The notes beneath the pieces are model-generated. The model saw only the letters and a program-made list of their open reading frames with translations. It had not been told where the DNA came from and made no database searches. A program made the position numbers and the translations under genes. This document shows, piece after piece, positions 10,341 to 22,464 of a stretch of 64,000 bases of DNA (positions are counted from its first letter, which is position 1; every line of letters begins with the position of its first letter). The DNA lies in contig CP154956.1 in the NCBI GenBank assembly GCA_039621445.1, positions 17,551,562-17,615,561 of the forward strand, written 5' to 3'. This stretch comes from Euglena gracilis. Its lineage: Eukaryota > Euglenida > Euglenophyceae > Euglenales.

Positions 10341-10799
10341 CCTTGGGGGTGCCTCTGAAGCAGTAGGGGGGGGGGAGGAAAAGCCTGGATTGCATTTAAA
10401 AAAAGGGTAGCGGGGGGGGGGGGCGGAAGAACACCTTCACCTTGATTCCCAGCGCCGCTTGCTCTTTCTTTTTTTGAATTTGAATTTTTGTCTTTTGATT
10501 GACCTTCCGGATTGACTTTTGAACTCCTTGGACAATTGTTTCCTTGAATTCAGATTCAATTTTTCAAATTCCTTCCTTCAGCATGCACAATTCTTTTAAT
10601 GAAACATTATCAAGAGAGAACCTGGGGGGGAAAAGTACACAGGTAAAAAAAGTAGCGGAATGGGGCAGAAGGTTCGCTAATTCCAGTGCGCAGGCGCCAG
10701 GCCGCCTCCCGCCGCCCACAGACGTCCATTAGCTTCTGGGGGGCCTGTGAAGGAACATCCTGTGGGCTTGGTGTAATTGTCGACCTTTTTGTTGATATT
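10341..10799. other. Non-coding stretch, G runs then AT-rich DNA
   Basis: Two long G homopolymers (about 10364-10376 and 10410-10425) are followed by T-rich sequence. I see no gene or repeat that I can name. Confidence 0.4.
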
Positions 10800-11407
10800 T
10801 CAGGCCCCAATGCCCTTGATGATAACTTGAAAGGCCCCAATGGCCTGATTGGTTTTTTGGGTCGCCATGCCCACCTGAAAACCTGGGGTTCTTGGGGCCC
10901 CACCCCTCACACCTGAGGGGTGGTGTGATTGAGAAATGGTGGGGTGTTGTGTTTGACCTTGTCTGCCCCTGCCATGTCCTGCGGCGCCTTGGTGCTGGTG
11001 GCCACCTTGGCCTTTGTTCCAGCGAATTTTGTAAATGCAGATGCCTTCATGGCCGTTTGTGCCATCATGGCCTTTGTTGCCTTCATGGCCTGTGCGGTTT
11101 TGGCTGCCATAGCCCCGCTTTGACGTAAATTGTGTTTTGGAATGTTGGCCCCCATGGCACTGGCTCCAGTGGCCGTAGTAGCCTGCTGGTTGTTGCTTCT
11201 GCCCCTTGCAGGGTCTTCTGACCACTGTCTGCCAGGGTCCGTGGCCATCACTTTGGGGGGGGTTGGGTTGTGGAAATTTCTTTTGGGAAAACTTGTTTTG
11301 AAGAAGGGCAAGCCACGGTTACAGTCGACCCGCGTCGTCAGGTTGTCCAGCTGCTGCTGCTGCTCCCTCTTGAAGGTCTCCAGCGCTCTGCGTCTTTGAA
11401 GTTCCAT
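10800..11407 (-). pseudogene. Possible Gag-like fragment, Gln/His/Gly-rich, frameshifted
   Basis: Two overlapping minus-strand frames look coding in turn: a start rich in Arg and Gln (MELQRRRALETFKREQQQQ), then an Ala/Lys/Met-rich or Gly/His/Gln-rich stretch with the phrase YGHWSQCHGGQHS. Such composition fits the RNA-binding end of a Gag, but there is no complete zinc knuckle and no homology to A, B or D that I can see. Function unassigned. Confidence 0.3.
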
Positions 11408-11615
11408 CCTTCATGGAATTCCTTCAAAAAATTGAACAACTTTTGATTTTAAGTTCTTTTCGAGCGTGACTTTTGGTTATTTTGAATCGATTGGTTGTCC
11501 TCTTCTGTTCTAAATTGATGAGGTATGCGATGTTGCTTTCTTCTGGGTGTCGAAGAGCAAATTGGGATGGGAATCAGGCAACTCCGGCAAAAAAGGCACT
11601 AAGCCGGACCTCCAG

Positions 11616-12057
11616 TGTACGTCCAACCTTTCGCTTTCGCCCTTTCGTGCTTTGGTGCGCAAAAAAGGTAAAAGTTGGAGTAACAGAAAAATAATACTAT
11701 AAACGTTGAAAGCCCTTTTCCCCAATTAAGAGGCAGAGCACAAAGCAGGCGAGGGTGCCCTACGGGCCACAACAAAGGAATGCCAAGTGACTTGGCTGTA
11801 AGTTCCGGACGTCAGAAGAAACAAATCAAACTTGAAGGTCAAGTGAAAAAAGAATGCAATAAATAGAATACCACCTGTGGAGAGGAGAACCAAAATAAGG
11901 CTTTGATCTGCAGAGATAGGTATTCCTAATTCAGGCCGTTTACCATCTTTAGGAATACCACCTAGCATAGTACTGTGTACGGGGCTCAGTGCTATATCTG
12001 GCCGTAGGCTTATACCTACATACACAGTACTATGGCCTTACGGCTGCCCGGTACACA
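11616..12057 (-). repeat. LTR of the inverted family B copy (3' LTR, 442 bp)
   Basis: Reverse-complement match to the LTR at 21768-22203. Read on the minus strand it begins TGTGTACC at 12057 and ends GTACA at 11616, and homology stops exactly there. A purine tract lies directly upstream, as expected of a 3' LTR. Confidence 0.85.
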
Positions 12058-12067
12058 TCCCCCTCCC
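12058..12067 (-). other. Polypurine tract of the inverted B copy
   Basis: GGGAGGGGGA directly precedes the TG of the LTR on the minus strand, in the position that primes plus-strand DNA synthesis. The same tract is seen before the LTRs at 35726, 54601 and 61167. Confidence 0.75.
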
Positions 12068-12934
12068 AGGGCTATGCCCGATTTCACTACTGGACCAGGC
12101 CAGTCGGAATGCCAGACAGTCCTGGGGACGGGGACCTGTCACAGAGCCGTATGCGGCTTTTGGTTCTCCTGTCACCAGGGGTGTGGGAAGGAAAGTGCTA
12201 AATAACGCAAAAACGCGCAAAAGAGGTTAACCGCTTATGCGGTGCCTACTTATTGCGGCAAAGTGGTTGAAGTGGAAGAGCCCATTTGAAAACGGGGCTG
12301 GAAGGTTTCCATTCCGGATAGTCTCCTCCACCCAGTTTGGTGTGTGTCTATGGCACGCGGGGAGGTCTAATTCCATAATCGGAAAATATTGTAGGGTAGG
12401 GTGTGGAAGGAGGGGCACCTGGCCAGTCGTATCTGACCAGGGAGAAATACTTATTTACAAAACCAACTGCCGGCGACAGCGATGTTTTGCCCAGGGGTGG
12501 AAGGATAGAGGAGTGGGGGGCTGGTCAAAAGACCTTACGAAGAAGTTTTGCTGTCTGGCAGTTTTATGGGGCCTTATAGCTGAAAAGTAACGAGTTGGGA
12601 GCTATTATTACGGTGTGCGCGCTGTACGCTGTGCGTCTTCTTACTGGCGGCATATACCGCTTGGGGAAGTCTTCACAGCGCGACGCGGACACGGTGTTGT
12701 CGATTGGGTATCCCCAGAGGCTTACACCTCGACAGTCGGGCGATAACCCAAAAGAGAGGGTACGCAAAGTATAAATACATATTGGCAGATGTGCCTGGTA
12801 TGGATACCGAATACAGGGCCTATAGGCCTGACTGAAATGTCAGAACAGGGTCCATGGACCTGTGGCCTGTAGGCCTGGCTTATTTATGGCACAGATGGCC
12901 ATTTCCTGGGAGTCGTTGGTCTGATCTCCCGTAC
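12068..12934 (-). other. 3' untranslated region of the inverted B copy
   Basis: Non-coding, but homologous in reverse to 34893-35715 and to the UTR parts near 53769-54590 and 60335-61156. I see no gene in it. Confidence 0.65.
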
Positions 12935-15900
12935 TTAATCTCCTTCAGCAGTTTCCACTATCTCAAGTATCGGAGGTTCAAAATTTACAAGTTGCCTTTC
13001 AGGCTCATCGACATCATAGTCGGGTGATTCCCATGTTTGCGTATTCCCATCGGGTAATCGTACTCCGAGCCTGTTGGCTTCTCGATGAAGAAAATTCCGG
13101 AGGTTATCCCAGAAGCAAAGTGGCAACATTGCCGGCCAGCTCCAAAAATTCATGCGGGGGTGGTTACATTTAACCTGCGGGTGTATCCCGGGTAAACGGC
13201 AGGATATGCCTTGCAATTCCAATTTGCGACTCGCGCTCGGATGGTGAATGGCCTTAAAATTTCTCTTACCCAATCGGTAAATTCCATTTTGTAGGCCTCA
13301 GGGGGGATTTGAGGCAACAGAAATGTAAAACGTGTTTGGTTTGGCAAGGTTTGTGCCTGAAAAAGTGGGTATATCACCCTATCCCAGTCGGAGTCTTGAA
13401 ACATACATGGCACTTTGGCCTTGCCTGCTGACTCGACTGCGAGTCGGACAGCTGCGCTGTCAAGGTGAAAATCTTTGGCGATGCGGTAGCTGTACACAGC
13501 TTTAAATTTGGTGATCTGGTAAAAATTGATCTGAGACTTATAGTCCTGTTTTAATTGGACCAGATGGTCTTCATTTTGTGGTATGACTTTAGTCATACTG
13601 CCATCGGCAGGTAACCAGAAATCTGCCCGTAGGCAGTTGATGCAACGGACAGGCATGTCCTTATCATAATCATTTTCTGTCGAGCGGAAATTGTCCATAT
13701 TGGACAATGCCAATAGGCATTCACCACAAATCAATGCTGCGCAATTGTGCACATATGCGTCATGGTGGAAGCTTATGCTCTCCGGGTTGCGTGTGCAGAT
13801 ATGCACTGCGGGCACGTCGTTTGGTAGCCTATGGCATGTTGTACATAACCACAATAGTGGATCGTTTTCCTGGAAATCCAGGACGAAAACTCCACCAAAA
13901 TACTGGGCACTGGAGATTTCTCATTCCAAAAATGCCAAGTGTGTCTGGTGGTGAAAATACCAGGTTGATCCCGGTGGAACAAGGGCTTGATCCACTTGTT
14001 CACCCAGGGGGTCGCTGCTGTTACGGATCATATTGATCCTAGCCAGGCGAATTTGGAGGGTCAACTTTGGACAATACGTGCTCAGTCCAAAAGGGCTCGT
14101 TGGCCTCGTGGGGTACATTTGATTGAATCGGTCTGATGGTAGGCTTGCACTTAGCGCCTGAGGATACGACAGCCGAATAGCTTTGAAAAGGGATGGTTGG
14201 CCGTTGGCCTGCTCCAGAGCCATCTCCACCAGGAGGTGGTGGCTCATCATCCCGCCGCCTTTAAGCGGGCTTGCAGGTACCTTCGGCTGAGGGTTTAGCC
14301 TTTGGCCTTTTATGTTTGCCATATCGGCGTTCTTCCCTGGGGTCTGCCGGAGGCAGTGGTCTTTCCGCCGTTGGCGGTGTCGGAGCTGCCGGTTTGGCAG
14401 GAGGTGGTTGCATTTCTGCCGCTGGCGGTGCTTGTGCAGCTGGTTTAGCTGCTGGGACATCCATCTCCAGTGGAGTAGTAACCGCAGCCTGTACGGCTGT
14501 TGAGCTGCTATCTGCAGTAGGAACCCGTTGGGTTTCTGGTTGGGATGCCGCGGGTGAGCCGCGAGGGGTCAACACTGCAGATACTGCGGACATCGCCGCG
14601 GTCAGACCATGTAGCACACCGCCTAAAACACCTGTAGGAATTGTCGGTGATGCGACAGGTTCTGTCGGGGTTGGTGCCGTTGGCACTGCAGGAAAGGAGA
14701 GGGGATGTACCAGAGGTACCACTGGCCGTTCGCCCTCAGGTGTAGGGGATTCAGCCTCTGAGCTTACATCTCCTTCAGGAGGAAGGGGTGTTCTGGAGCC
14801 AATTGGGGCTGGTGGAACAGCTGGATGCTGAGGTTCGGCAGCACATATTTCCTCCAGGCCTTCCATGCGGTCTTCGCCGCTCTCTCCATCGCTCTCTTCA
14901 CTGCCCTCCACCGTTTCTGGTGAAGCGGCAGGGGCTGCTGGCTGTTCCTTTTAGCGGTAGGCACAGTTCCTGTTTGCGCAGTCGCGCTGGTGGGTGCCGG
15001 AGTAGCGGTCTGGGGAGAAGAGGTGGCAACAGAAGATTGACTCTCCTGAGGTCCCTTGGGGACAAAAGGTTCTGCCGTATCCGACAGGCTTCATCCTAAG
15101 TAACGCCGACCACGCCCGAAAACGAGTGGTGGTGTCTCACCAGAAATTCCCTTGGGAATTGGCGTTGCCGATTGCGGCTGAGACGTGACTTATGTTGCCG
15201 GTTGCGGCTGAGTGGAGGATGGCGGAACTTCCGTAGCTGATCACTTCTTGGGGCGTTGTGCCTTTGGCACATGTCTTTTCCGTAATTGGAAAACGTCCCA
15301 TGGCTTCCGTTCATCTTCAACCATCCTGTGGTTAAAGCGCAGGAGGGGTAGGGCCATGCCCTGTTCATTGACACTGCTGCCTTGGAGAAACGGTTGGAAC
15401 AACGCTCTATCGAGCGTATCGCCGAATCGGCGTTTGACATAATCGTCAATTCTTTCCTTCTCGAACCGGGGCCTGATGTGGATATAGTCCGGGGGAATTT
15501 CCCTATCGGGATTGCGATAATAATACATCTCCATGATCTGGCAGGTCCAAGCCCTGAACCAGAACTGCTGCAAATACAGGAGGAGTTGACGATGGTTCCG
15601 ACGCCCGTTCGAGCTTTGGTGTACATCCTTTGGATTTCTACAAAGGTGAAGGAGTATGATGTGCTTTGGCGCTGCCTGCGGGACATTTGCCTTTTGGCCT
15701 TCCTCGTCCTGGCCTTCGGCCTGTGGTTGAGTTCTGCGTACTCCGAATCTCCAGATGTCCACTGCAAACTTTTCATAGCACTGGGAACATCGGACGATAT
15801 ACGTCTAGGGGGAGCGGAGGTCAATATCGACTACTTCGAAGTGATAGGCATATTGCCAGTGGTAAAAGACTTGCAGATTGCTGCAGAACATATTTTCTGC

Positions 15901-16290
15901 CAATTGGGCGATATTTTCAGGCAGTGGGCAAAATTCCCACTCCAGGACGTTTGGGCCTACACTGCGAATGCAGTCGAATAACTGCCGTAGCAGGTCTTTA
16001 CCTGTATTGTATCGGTCTTCCCGACCGCAATCCAGGTAAGGATAACCACAAGAGTTCAGGAACCTTGCGAAAGTTTGGGTGGGGTATCACACCCAGAACC
16101 AAACGTGCCAGAATCCCGGCAGACGGTCCAGTATCGGACGGATGATAACATTGCCTCGAAGTCATACAAAGTTCCATCATGGTGGAACTCACAGTTACGC
16201 TCTGTATAGAGCTGTCTAGTCACCGTCAAGACAGGGGAGGCGACGAGGATAGGAAGACTAAGGTCGTTTTGGAACTTTCTCATGGCCTCG
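12935..16290 (-). pseudogene. Family B unknown 3' ORF (ORF3), inverted copy, broken
   Basis: Minus-strand frames at 13150-13854 and 12935-13273 match the plus-strand ORF at 33721-34892. Those at 14261-14964 match the Pro/Ala-rich part (32776-33724), and those at 15241-15762 match 31330-31790. The part near 13600-13850 carries a Cys/His cluster (CTTC-H, HIC, HH, CAALICGEC, CINC) which here is more complete than in the plus copy, where the last Cys is Ser. Several frameshifts separate the pieces. This copy lacks the MITE present in the plus copy and so shows the empty site near 15255-15275. No known family is recognised. Confidence 0.6.
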
Positions 16291-16875
16291 AATGCGAGAT
16301 CATGAATGCCTTGGATGTGCTCGAATAGAAATTACATGTCGTCATCATAGACGTTCCGCTATTGGCCTTTCTGGCCTTTGCCTTGGCCTTTTTGGCCTGC
16401 AGTAGGTGCTCGTTCGGGACAATTTTTGGCTTTACCCTTGCCCGATCGGGTTTTCCAGCCCTCAATCTCTTCTCCACCTTGTTTCCAAGCGTGAGAAGTG
16501 AGAAGAGCTGCAAACGGGGGCCCAAAAAGGCAGCATTCATATCGCTTGTTCGTCCAAGCAATTCTTGTGGGGCATAAGCCAATTTGGCTGCTGGGTATGC
16601 TGCAGGTTGATCCTGCATGTCCGCCAATAGCGGTGGGTTGTTGATATGGAGGGGTTCGCCTCTAGGCGGACGGATGTAGGTGGGGTTGCGTACACGTTCG
16701 AGGGTGTCATCAAGAAGTTTCTGTACGCGTGCACGTTACGCCGCTTGGATGCTCGATTGCTGCCCTATGGTCTCTTTGGGCCAGTTCAGCGTCCTCGAGC
16801 TGTTGCGGAGTGGGTTCAGGAACAGGCAGTACCTCGGTCGTGGCCTGTTGGCCTGGAGGTACTGGTGTAACTTTT
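16291..16875 (-). pseudogene. Family B Gag-like C-terminal fragment, inverted copy
   Basis: Reverse homology to 30215-30733 of the plus copy, including the YPAAKLAYAPQELLGR stretch and the Lys-rich tail. It begins abruptly at about 16875, where it is fused to methyltransferase-like sequence, so the first two thirds of the Gag-like ORF and the whole RT-IN region are deleted in this copy. Confidence 0.6.
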
Positions 16876-18280
16876 GAAACCATTCCGCTTCGAGAAGTAA
16901 TGCGCCTCGCGCTTGATCCTGGAAAATTTTATTTACAAACAAGCGGGATAAGTTTTGTGGTGGGTGCATCCATAGGATAGTGTCTCCCCAAAACTTATCA
17001 AAAGCGTTAGAATGTTGCGACCAATGTCGCGGTAATCGCGAATGCGCGTTGGAAGAGAATGCATCGATTTCTAAGGTCAAATCAAAGGAATCCGCCATAC
17101 CGGAGATTTTTGAAAACCAATGTTTCAAAATGCGATATTGACCATTTTGAAAAGCATTCCAGGTGTCCTTGGCGTACTTGGAGATCTGCTCAAAATCCTG
17201 AATGGGGGGAACACGCTGTAAAACAGATCAACGAAGTTGTGAGTCATCCACACACATGTCCATATGACTCGATCCAGGGGGGTGATGGCTGGGTTGGGCA
17301 TATCCCAATCATCAGTGATGCGCGATGGCGCGGAATGCACGATATGTGCGGTATTCGCACTATGTGAGTAAAGCGCGATATGCGCGGGGTGTGTGGAGAG
17401 AGCCATAGGCGCATAGGGAGCGCTATGCGCAAATCCAAAGAGGGAGGCTATGCCTTTGCACTGTAGTGCTTGCTTCACATTCGCGAAGTGCGAAAATTTT
17501 CCCAGTGTATGTGTGAGATGTGAACAACTACCAAGTGTACTGTTGGGTGTACCATTGTACCAAGGCTATGTACCATTGGGTTATCTATTACATCCGTACC
17601 GGTTGTACCAGTACCACGTGCATAGGCACCACTACCAAGTGTAGGGGGGTGAAAATTCCCGGTTGCGGGATCCAATCGGATTAGTTTGGAAGATTCAACA
17701 AGACATCCACAATCAAAATCATGGTAAGCGGAGATTCTCCGACAGTGAGCACAATGGCAGGAGGGTTGTTGCTTGTGGTGCGCGTTTGTGTGGGTGTCAG
17801 TGCATAAGTTGGTGCCGGTTGGGGTACCTGCTGGGGGGTGTACAGGGGTGTCTGAAATCGACACACCCAGTGGAAAACGAAAAAGTTGTGCAGCTTGGCG
17901 GCTACTCGACACCGAAATTTCTTCAGGCCTTTGGGCTTTCGCCTGGGAACCCAGCGAAACGTTCGTGATTAAGCTACTGGCTTTCCCTACCACATGGGAA
18001 ACGAGCCGTAAAAGTGCGGTGGGTAGAGGGTTCAGCTTTCTCTTTACCCCTAGGGTAGGAAACGGTGTTTTCGGTTTTGGTAAACGTTGTGAAAATACGG
18101 GGGGACGTCCTGGGAGACGTCATGGGGGCCAAATTTGGGGGTGTAGTGTGAGTGCGGGGGGTAGTGCGCAAACCATGCGAAGGATAAGCCACCACCAATT
18201 GGAGTTGTCGTAGGAGGGGCAAACCCAATATGACATCTGACCCGGCGATATTCGCCTCGAAGGCTCAAGTTCTGCTGACT
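16876..18280 (-). pseudogene. Family B protease end and Dam/DIRS-type methyltransferase-like region, inverted copy
   Basis: Reverse homology to about 23370-24770. At 18228-18280 the protease strand SDVILGLPLL is readable. At about 16900-17100 is the methyltransferase-like domain: DAFSSNAH, then a Trp and HPPQ where active enzymes have NPPY or DPPY. The Asp of DAFSS is kept here but is His in the plus copy. Frameshifts and stops break it. It ends at the head-to-head junction near 18280. Confidence 0.65.
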
Positions 18281-18284
18281 ATTG

Positions 18285-20990
18285 GGCGTGAATTACTCGC
18301 AAATTCTACGGTGTACTGGATAACCCAGTTTACGCCTGCGACATCGACCCCGCGATTCGCGGTCCGCTCGGTGTTTGCAAAATAGAGCTTAAGGATGGCG
18401 CCCCACCCATGCACCGGTAATTTTTCCGTTGTTCGGGTGAACGCGAACAGGCTCTCAACGAGATGTTTGAGAAACTCATTCAACCGAAGTGGATTATCCC
18501 TTCCAAGAGCGAGTGGACATCAGAAGCTTTTGTGGTGCCCAAACCTGCTGACCAGTCTGGTCACAAGAAGAGGAGACTGGCGCTGGATTACCGGTACCTA
18601 AACTCCCAAACGACAAATGACCGCTTCCCGTCACTGCTTATCGAGGATTTGATCACAAGACAATCGGATAACTGGTTGTGGTCAATCTTTGATCTGGAAG
18701 ATGGTTTTCACCAGGTGCATTTGCATCCTGATTCACAACCGTACACGGCATTTGTGACATCCAAGGGTGTGTACCAATGGACGGCACTCCCCGTGGGTGT
18801 TACAATGGCCCAGGCATATTTCCACGCACGATGAAGTGGGTTTTGCGCGATTTACCGTTCGCTCTGGAGTACATCGATGATGTACTGGTGAGAACCCAAC
18901 CGCCGTACGCGAAACCGGGCGAGGATATCCTCGACCCGCATTATCGTGATTTGCGGGCGGTATTATTAGCGTTCAAAAATCATGTGCTTTTTGTGAAGGG
19001 TTCCGAAATGCACCTGTTTCGCGGAATTGTTCAGTTTTGCGGGCATATCCTGAGCAACGGGCAGCGTAAAGCCGCACCCAGTAAGGTGGAGGCCATCAGG
19101 AAATGGACTCCCGAGGTCTTTAGGACCTTAACACGTTTAAAGGGATTTTCGGGATTATCCCAATGTTACGCTATTTACATGAAATATTTCGCGAAAATCG
19201 CAGGACCCCTAACCCGACAGCGGAAAAATGGGACACCCGATAACGCAAAAGGCATTTCGGATGACTAATTGCGCGAGGCCTTGAATAAAATAAAGGACTT
19301 GCTCCTGGAGAACGTGGATCCATACAAACCGTATGTCCTGGAAGTAGACAGCGGCGATTACGCCTGTTGGCGGGTTCTTAGCAAGCATAATGTGGCAACC
19401 GAACTCCGACCTGTGGCAATCTTCAGCAGGAAGCTACAGGCCGACAACGGCAAAGGACAGGTTAAATGTAGCATCCACGAAAAGGACACATATGCCATTG
19501 TGCTTATTCTCCAGAAATTCCGCAGCTGGATAGCCAGCAGCTTGGTCCAGATACTCATGTTGACAGATCATGAGAACCTTCAACACTGGTATACTGAGGA
19601 CCTGAACAAGGCAATGTCATCAGTGGGCAGAAGATGCCGATGGCATGAATTCTTGAGTCAGTTTAACCTGGTGGTTTTTTACACCCCGGGTAACACGCAA
19701 ACATTTGCCGATCCTCTCAGCCGAGCCCCGTGGTATTATCCTGGGAAGCCGGATGAGGTTGATGCGACTTTTCATGGCAACCATGAGGCTGACCAGTTCG
19801 CACGTCGATCCGACGCTGCGGACAATATGCTCGATTCACTACCCGTTTTCGCGGGTATATCACAGCATCGCCATTTCACAATTGCTTGGAAGGCGCCGGC
19901 GTAGATGCACTGCCGGACCCCGTCGCATTACGCGTACGGAAACTGCTACCCCCCTATTTTTCCGCGAATGGGATTATTCACGTGACCCTGTATATGGTAC
20001 GATTGTGAATAGACTTCGTAATGGTGAATCCATAGATAATTACTCTCTATCACCATTGCAACTTTTTTTCCGGAATGATTCTGGTTATAAATATTGAATA
20101 TGGATGCCAAAATTTGGGCCATCTTCCCGGCTTTCTGGCATAGAATGGATACTATGTACCCACTCAGCCGACAGACGACAACAAAAACCTAATCATACAT
20201 TTTGTCATCTGATCCTTTGCAATGTTCAAGTTCGAGAAAATCCATGCAGAGGGACGTAAAAATGTCCGGTGGTACGGGGAAAAAGTCCATCGTACCACGG
20301 GGTACCTCTGCGGGGTTTTACCGCGTGACATATTTGGCACCGTTGAGAAATCGCAAACACTGCGAATATAAATCTTTTTCACTCGGGGTTGTGCAATATC
20401 TGCGACCCACGAGTGAAAGAAGTCTTGGGGCCCAGGGTGACCGTGGTTGTGATAGCTCAAAATAACATCATCAACCAGGTCTTGGGGTATAACCAGGTCC
20501 TGGAGAAATGTATCTGCTTAATGTGTTACCGAACCAAACCCTGAGTGATCAAGATCACTTGATCTCTTCGTGGTTTTTCACAACTTTGTGCGGTTTACTC
20601 GGCATTGATCAGCATTTTTCCATTATATACTGCCCTGAAGGCAATGGTGCAGCCGAGGCAGCCGTAAAATCCGTCGTCAAAATGCTTCGCCTTTCACTGG
20701 CTGACTCGCGGAAGAATTGGTTGTCCGTTCTTCATTGGTGTTTGTGTTACATCAATACCTTGCCAGGGTTGGTATTACCACACGCACCGTATAAAATTGT
20801 TTTCGGACGTGACCCTCCGGCCGTAGGGGATATCTCCTCGGAGGGACCCGCCCGAAGTAGTGTCAGCTGTGAAACGTGGTTTTCAGAAGTGGAATCACTC
20901 CACTCTGTATTCCAATCACGGATCACAGAAATTCTTCCAACAAATGTAAATCGTTTTTGCAAAACTTCAACACACCTGTGTATAGTTCGA
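18285..20990 (+). pseudogene. Family B pol fragment: RT, RNase H and integrase, degenerate
   Basis: Plus-strand frames match the pol of the full B copy (25085-27900). Readable motifs are FDLEDGFHQVHL and YIDDVLV of RT (about 18690-18890), YVLEVDSGDYA and LTDHENLQHWY of RNase H (about 19335-19590) and SDQDHL with NGAAEA of integrase (20540-20665). The stops near 18834 and 19266 and several frameshifts show that it is dead. Homology to B fades near 20990. The 5' end abuts the inverted B copy head to head. Confidence 0.75.
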
Positions 20991-21325
20991 ATGCCGTCGC
21001 GTGAACCGCCAGCAGAGCAATTTGTCTCGCAGTACAGAGGTGTATGCTTCTGTCCACTTCCGATGAAGAAGTTAGGATGGAAGCAGATCCTATTAGGATT
21101 TCCTATTGGGTGCCCCTTCTCTCTCCACATCTGGAATTATTCTTTATACTATTTACAAACCTCAACTCTCTTTTCCTTTTGGTTCCTTCCCTGTGGTTTG
21201 CAACTTGCCCTTAGTGTTTTACCTGCTCCATTGATCTTCTGGAACTTTCTGTCCACTTTCAAATCCGCTGAAGTGAATAAAACGTTGCTGGACTCCACCA
21301 CAGCACCAGGAATCCTCCTACGCTT
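20991..21325. other. Unassigned stretch between B pol fragment and a coding remnant
   Basis: An open plus-strand frame continues here but has hydrophobic, unbiased composition and no homology to B. I see no gene. Confidence 0.35.
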
Positions 21326-21690
21326 TCTTTAACGTAGAAGTTGAACTTCGGTCTCAACCAAATAGTAAAACAGCGGTTGACATAGCTGATGATAAGACGT
21401 GCCCTTTAACTGCAGCACAGTGGGGTGCAAGGTGGCAAGCAGCCGCATGGCGTTCAGCATACGTTGTTGCACACCCTTCAGAGACTTGTCCACCTTAGAA
21501 CGACGTTCCGCTTGATGATTGTTGTCTTCTGTCCGGAAAATTCTGGGACGTCGGTCAAGACGTGCCTCATATCCAGACGTTCACCCTGTTGAGCGTTCAG
21601 GACGCAGAGTGCCAGGTCCGCTGGCAGCTGCAAGACAGTGCCTCCCAAGGCAGTCGTTCTTCTTCGTCCGCCTCGACACCTCGGGCTCCG
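21326..21690 (-). pseudogene. Unidentified coding remnant, cut by the B insertion
   Basis: On the minus strand two adjacent frames give protein-like sequence: LPADLALCVLNAQQGERLDM and, after a shift near 21490, QQRMLNAMRLLATLHPTVLQ, ending in a stop at about 21326. It looks like the C-terminal part of a helical protein. It is not part of A, B or D as far as I can see, and its upstream part ends within 80 bp of the B LTR. It may be the target into which B inserted. Family unknown. Confidence 0.35.
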
Positions 21691-21767
21691 CACTTTGCCC
21701 TTGTGAGGCCATGCCTTGCTCGCCGGCGGTGTTGTTCGGATTGTTTTTGGTGCGTTGGGTGAGGAGG

Positions 21768-22203
21768 TGTGTACCAGGCAGCCGTAAGGCCATGGTACTG
21801 TGTATGTAGGTATAAGCCTACGGCAAGATATAGCTCTGAGCCCCGTACACAGTACTATGCCAGGTGGTATTCCTAAAGATGGCAAACGGCCTGAATTAGG
21901 AATACCTAGCTCCACAAAGCAAAACCATATTTTGGTTCTCCTCTCCACAGGTGGTATTCTATTTATTGCATTCTTTGTTTCACTTGACCTTCAAGTTTGA
22001 TTTGTTTCTTCTGAAGTCCGGTACGGACAGCCAAGTCACTTGGCATCTCTTTGTTGTAGCCCATAGGGCTCCCTCGCCTGCTTTGTGCTCTGCATCTTAA
22101 AATGGGGAAAAGGGCTTTCAACTTTTATATTATTATTTTTCTGTTACTCCAACTTTAACCTTTTTTGTACACCAAAGGGCGAAAGCGAAAGGTTGGACGT
22201 ACA
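21768..22203 (+). repeat. 5' LTR of family B (436 bp)
   Basis: It begins TGTGTACC and ends GTACA (TG...CA). The start is where homology with the 3' LTRs at 35726, 54601 and 61167 begins; the end is where homology with the inverted LTR stops. It contains two inverted repeats: 21788-21806 with 21845-21861, and 21866-21876 with 21895-21906. Confidence 0.85.
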
Positions 22204-22205
22204 CT

Positions 22206-22214
22206 TGGTAGCAG
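22206..22214 (+). other. Primer binding site, initiator Met-tRNA type
   Basis: TGGTAGCAG lies two bases after the LTR end. Its complement CTGCTACCA fits the 3' end of initiator Met-tRNAs that start with AGCAG, as in animals and many protists. The match is nine bases. Confidence 0.65.
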
Positions 22215-22464
22215 TTTAGGTTTTCGATCCTTTTTACCGCAAACGGTCGTGTGGTGCCCCGCCTATAGGTGATCACAGGCACTACACGCCGTTTCCGGCC
22301 AAAGGCGTATGCACGGACACGTCCTCAGACGGTTCGCAGTATACGCTGCTTCAAACCTCAGAGTTTGGGTGTTTGCTTACTCTTTATACTATCCCCTCTT
22401 TTTGCACGTGTTTCTGCATTTTACACCGGAGTCTCCACTTGGTTTTTGTGCTTTTCCTGCAAAA

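Noticed and set aside
20508-21332. Full 274-codon plus-strand ORF as one protein
   Set aside because: Only the first part (to about 20990) is integrase; the rest is chance open frame over unrelated sequence.
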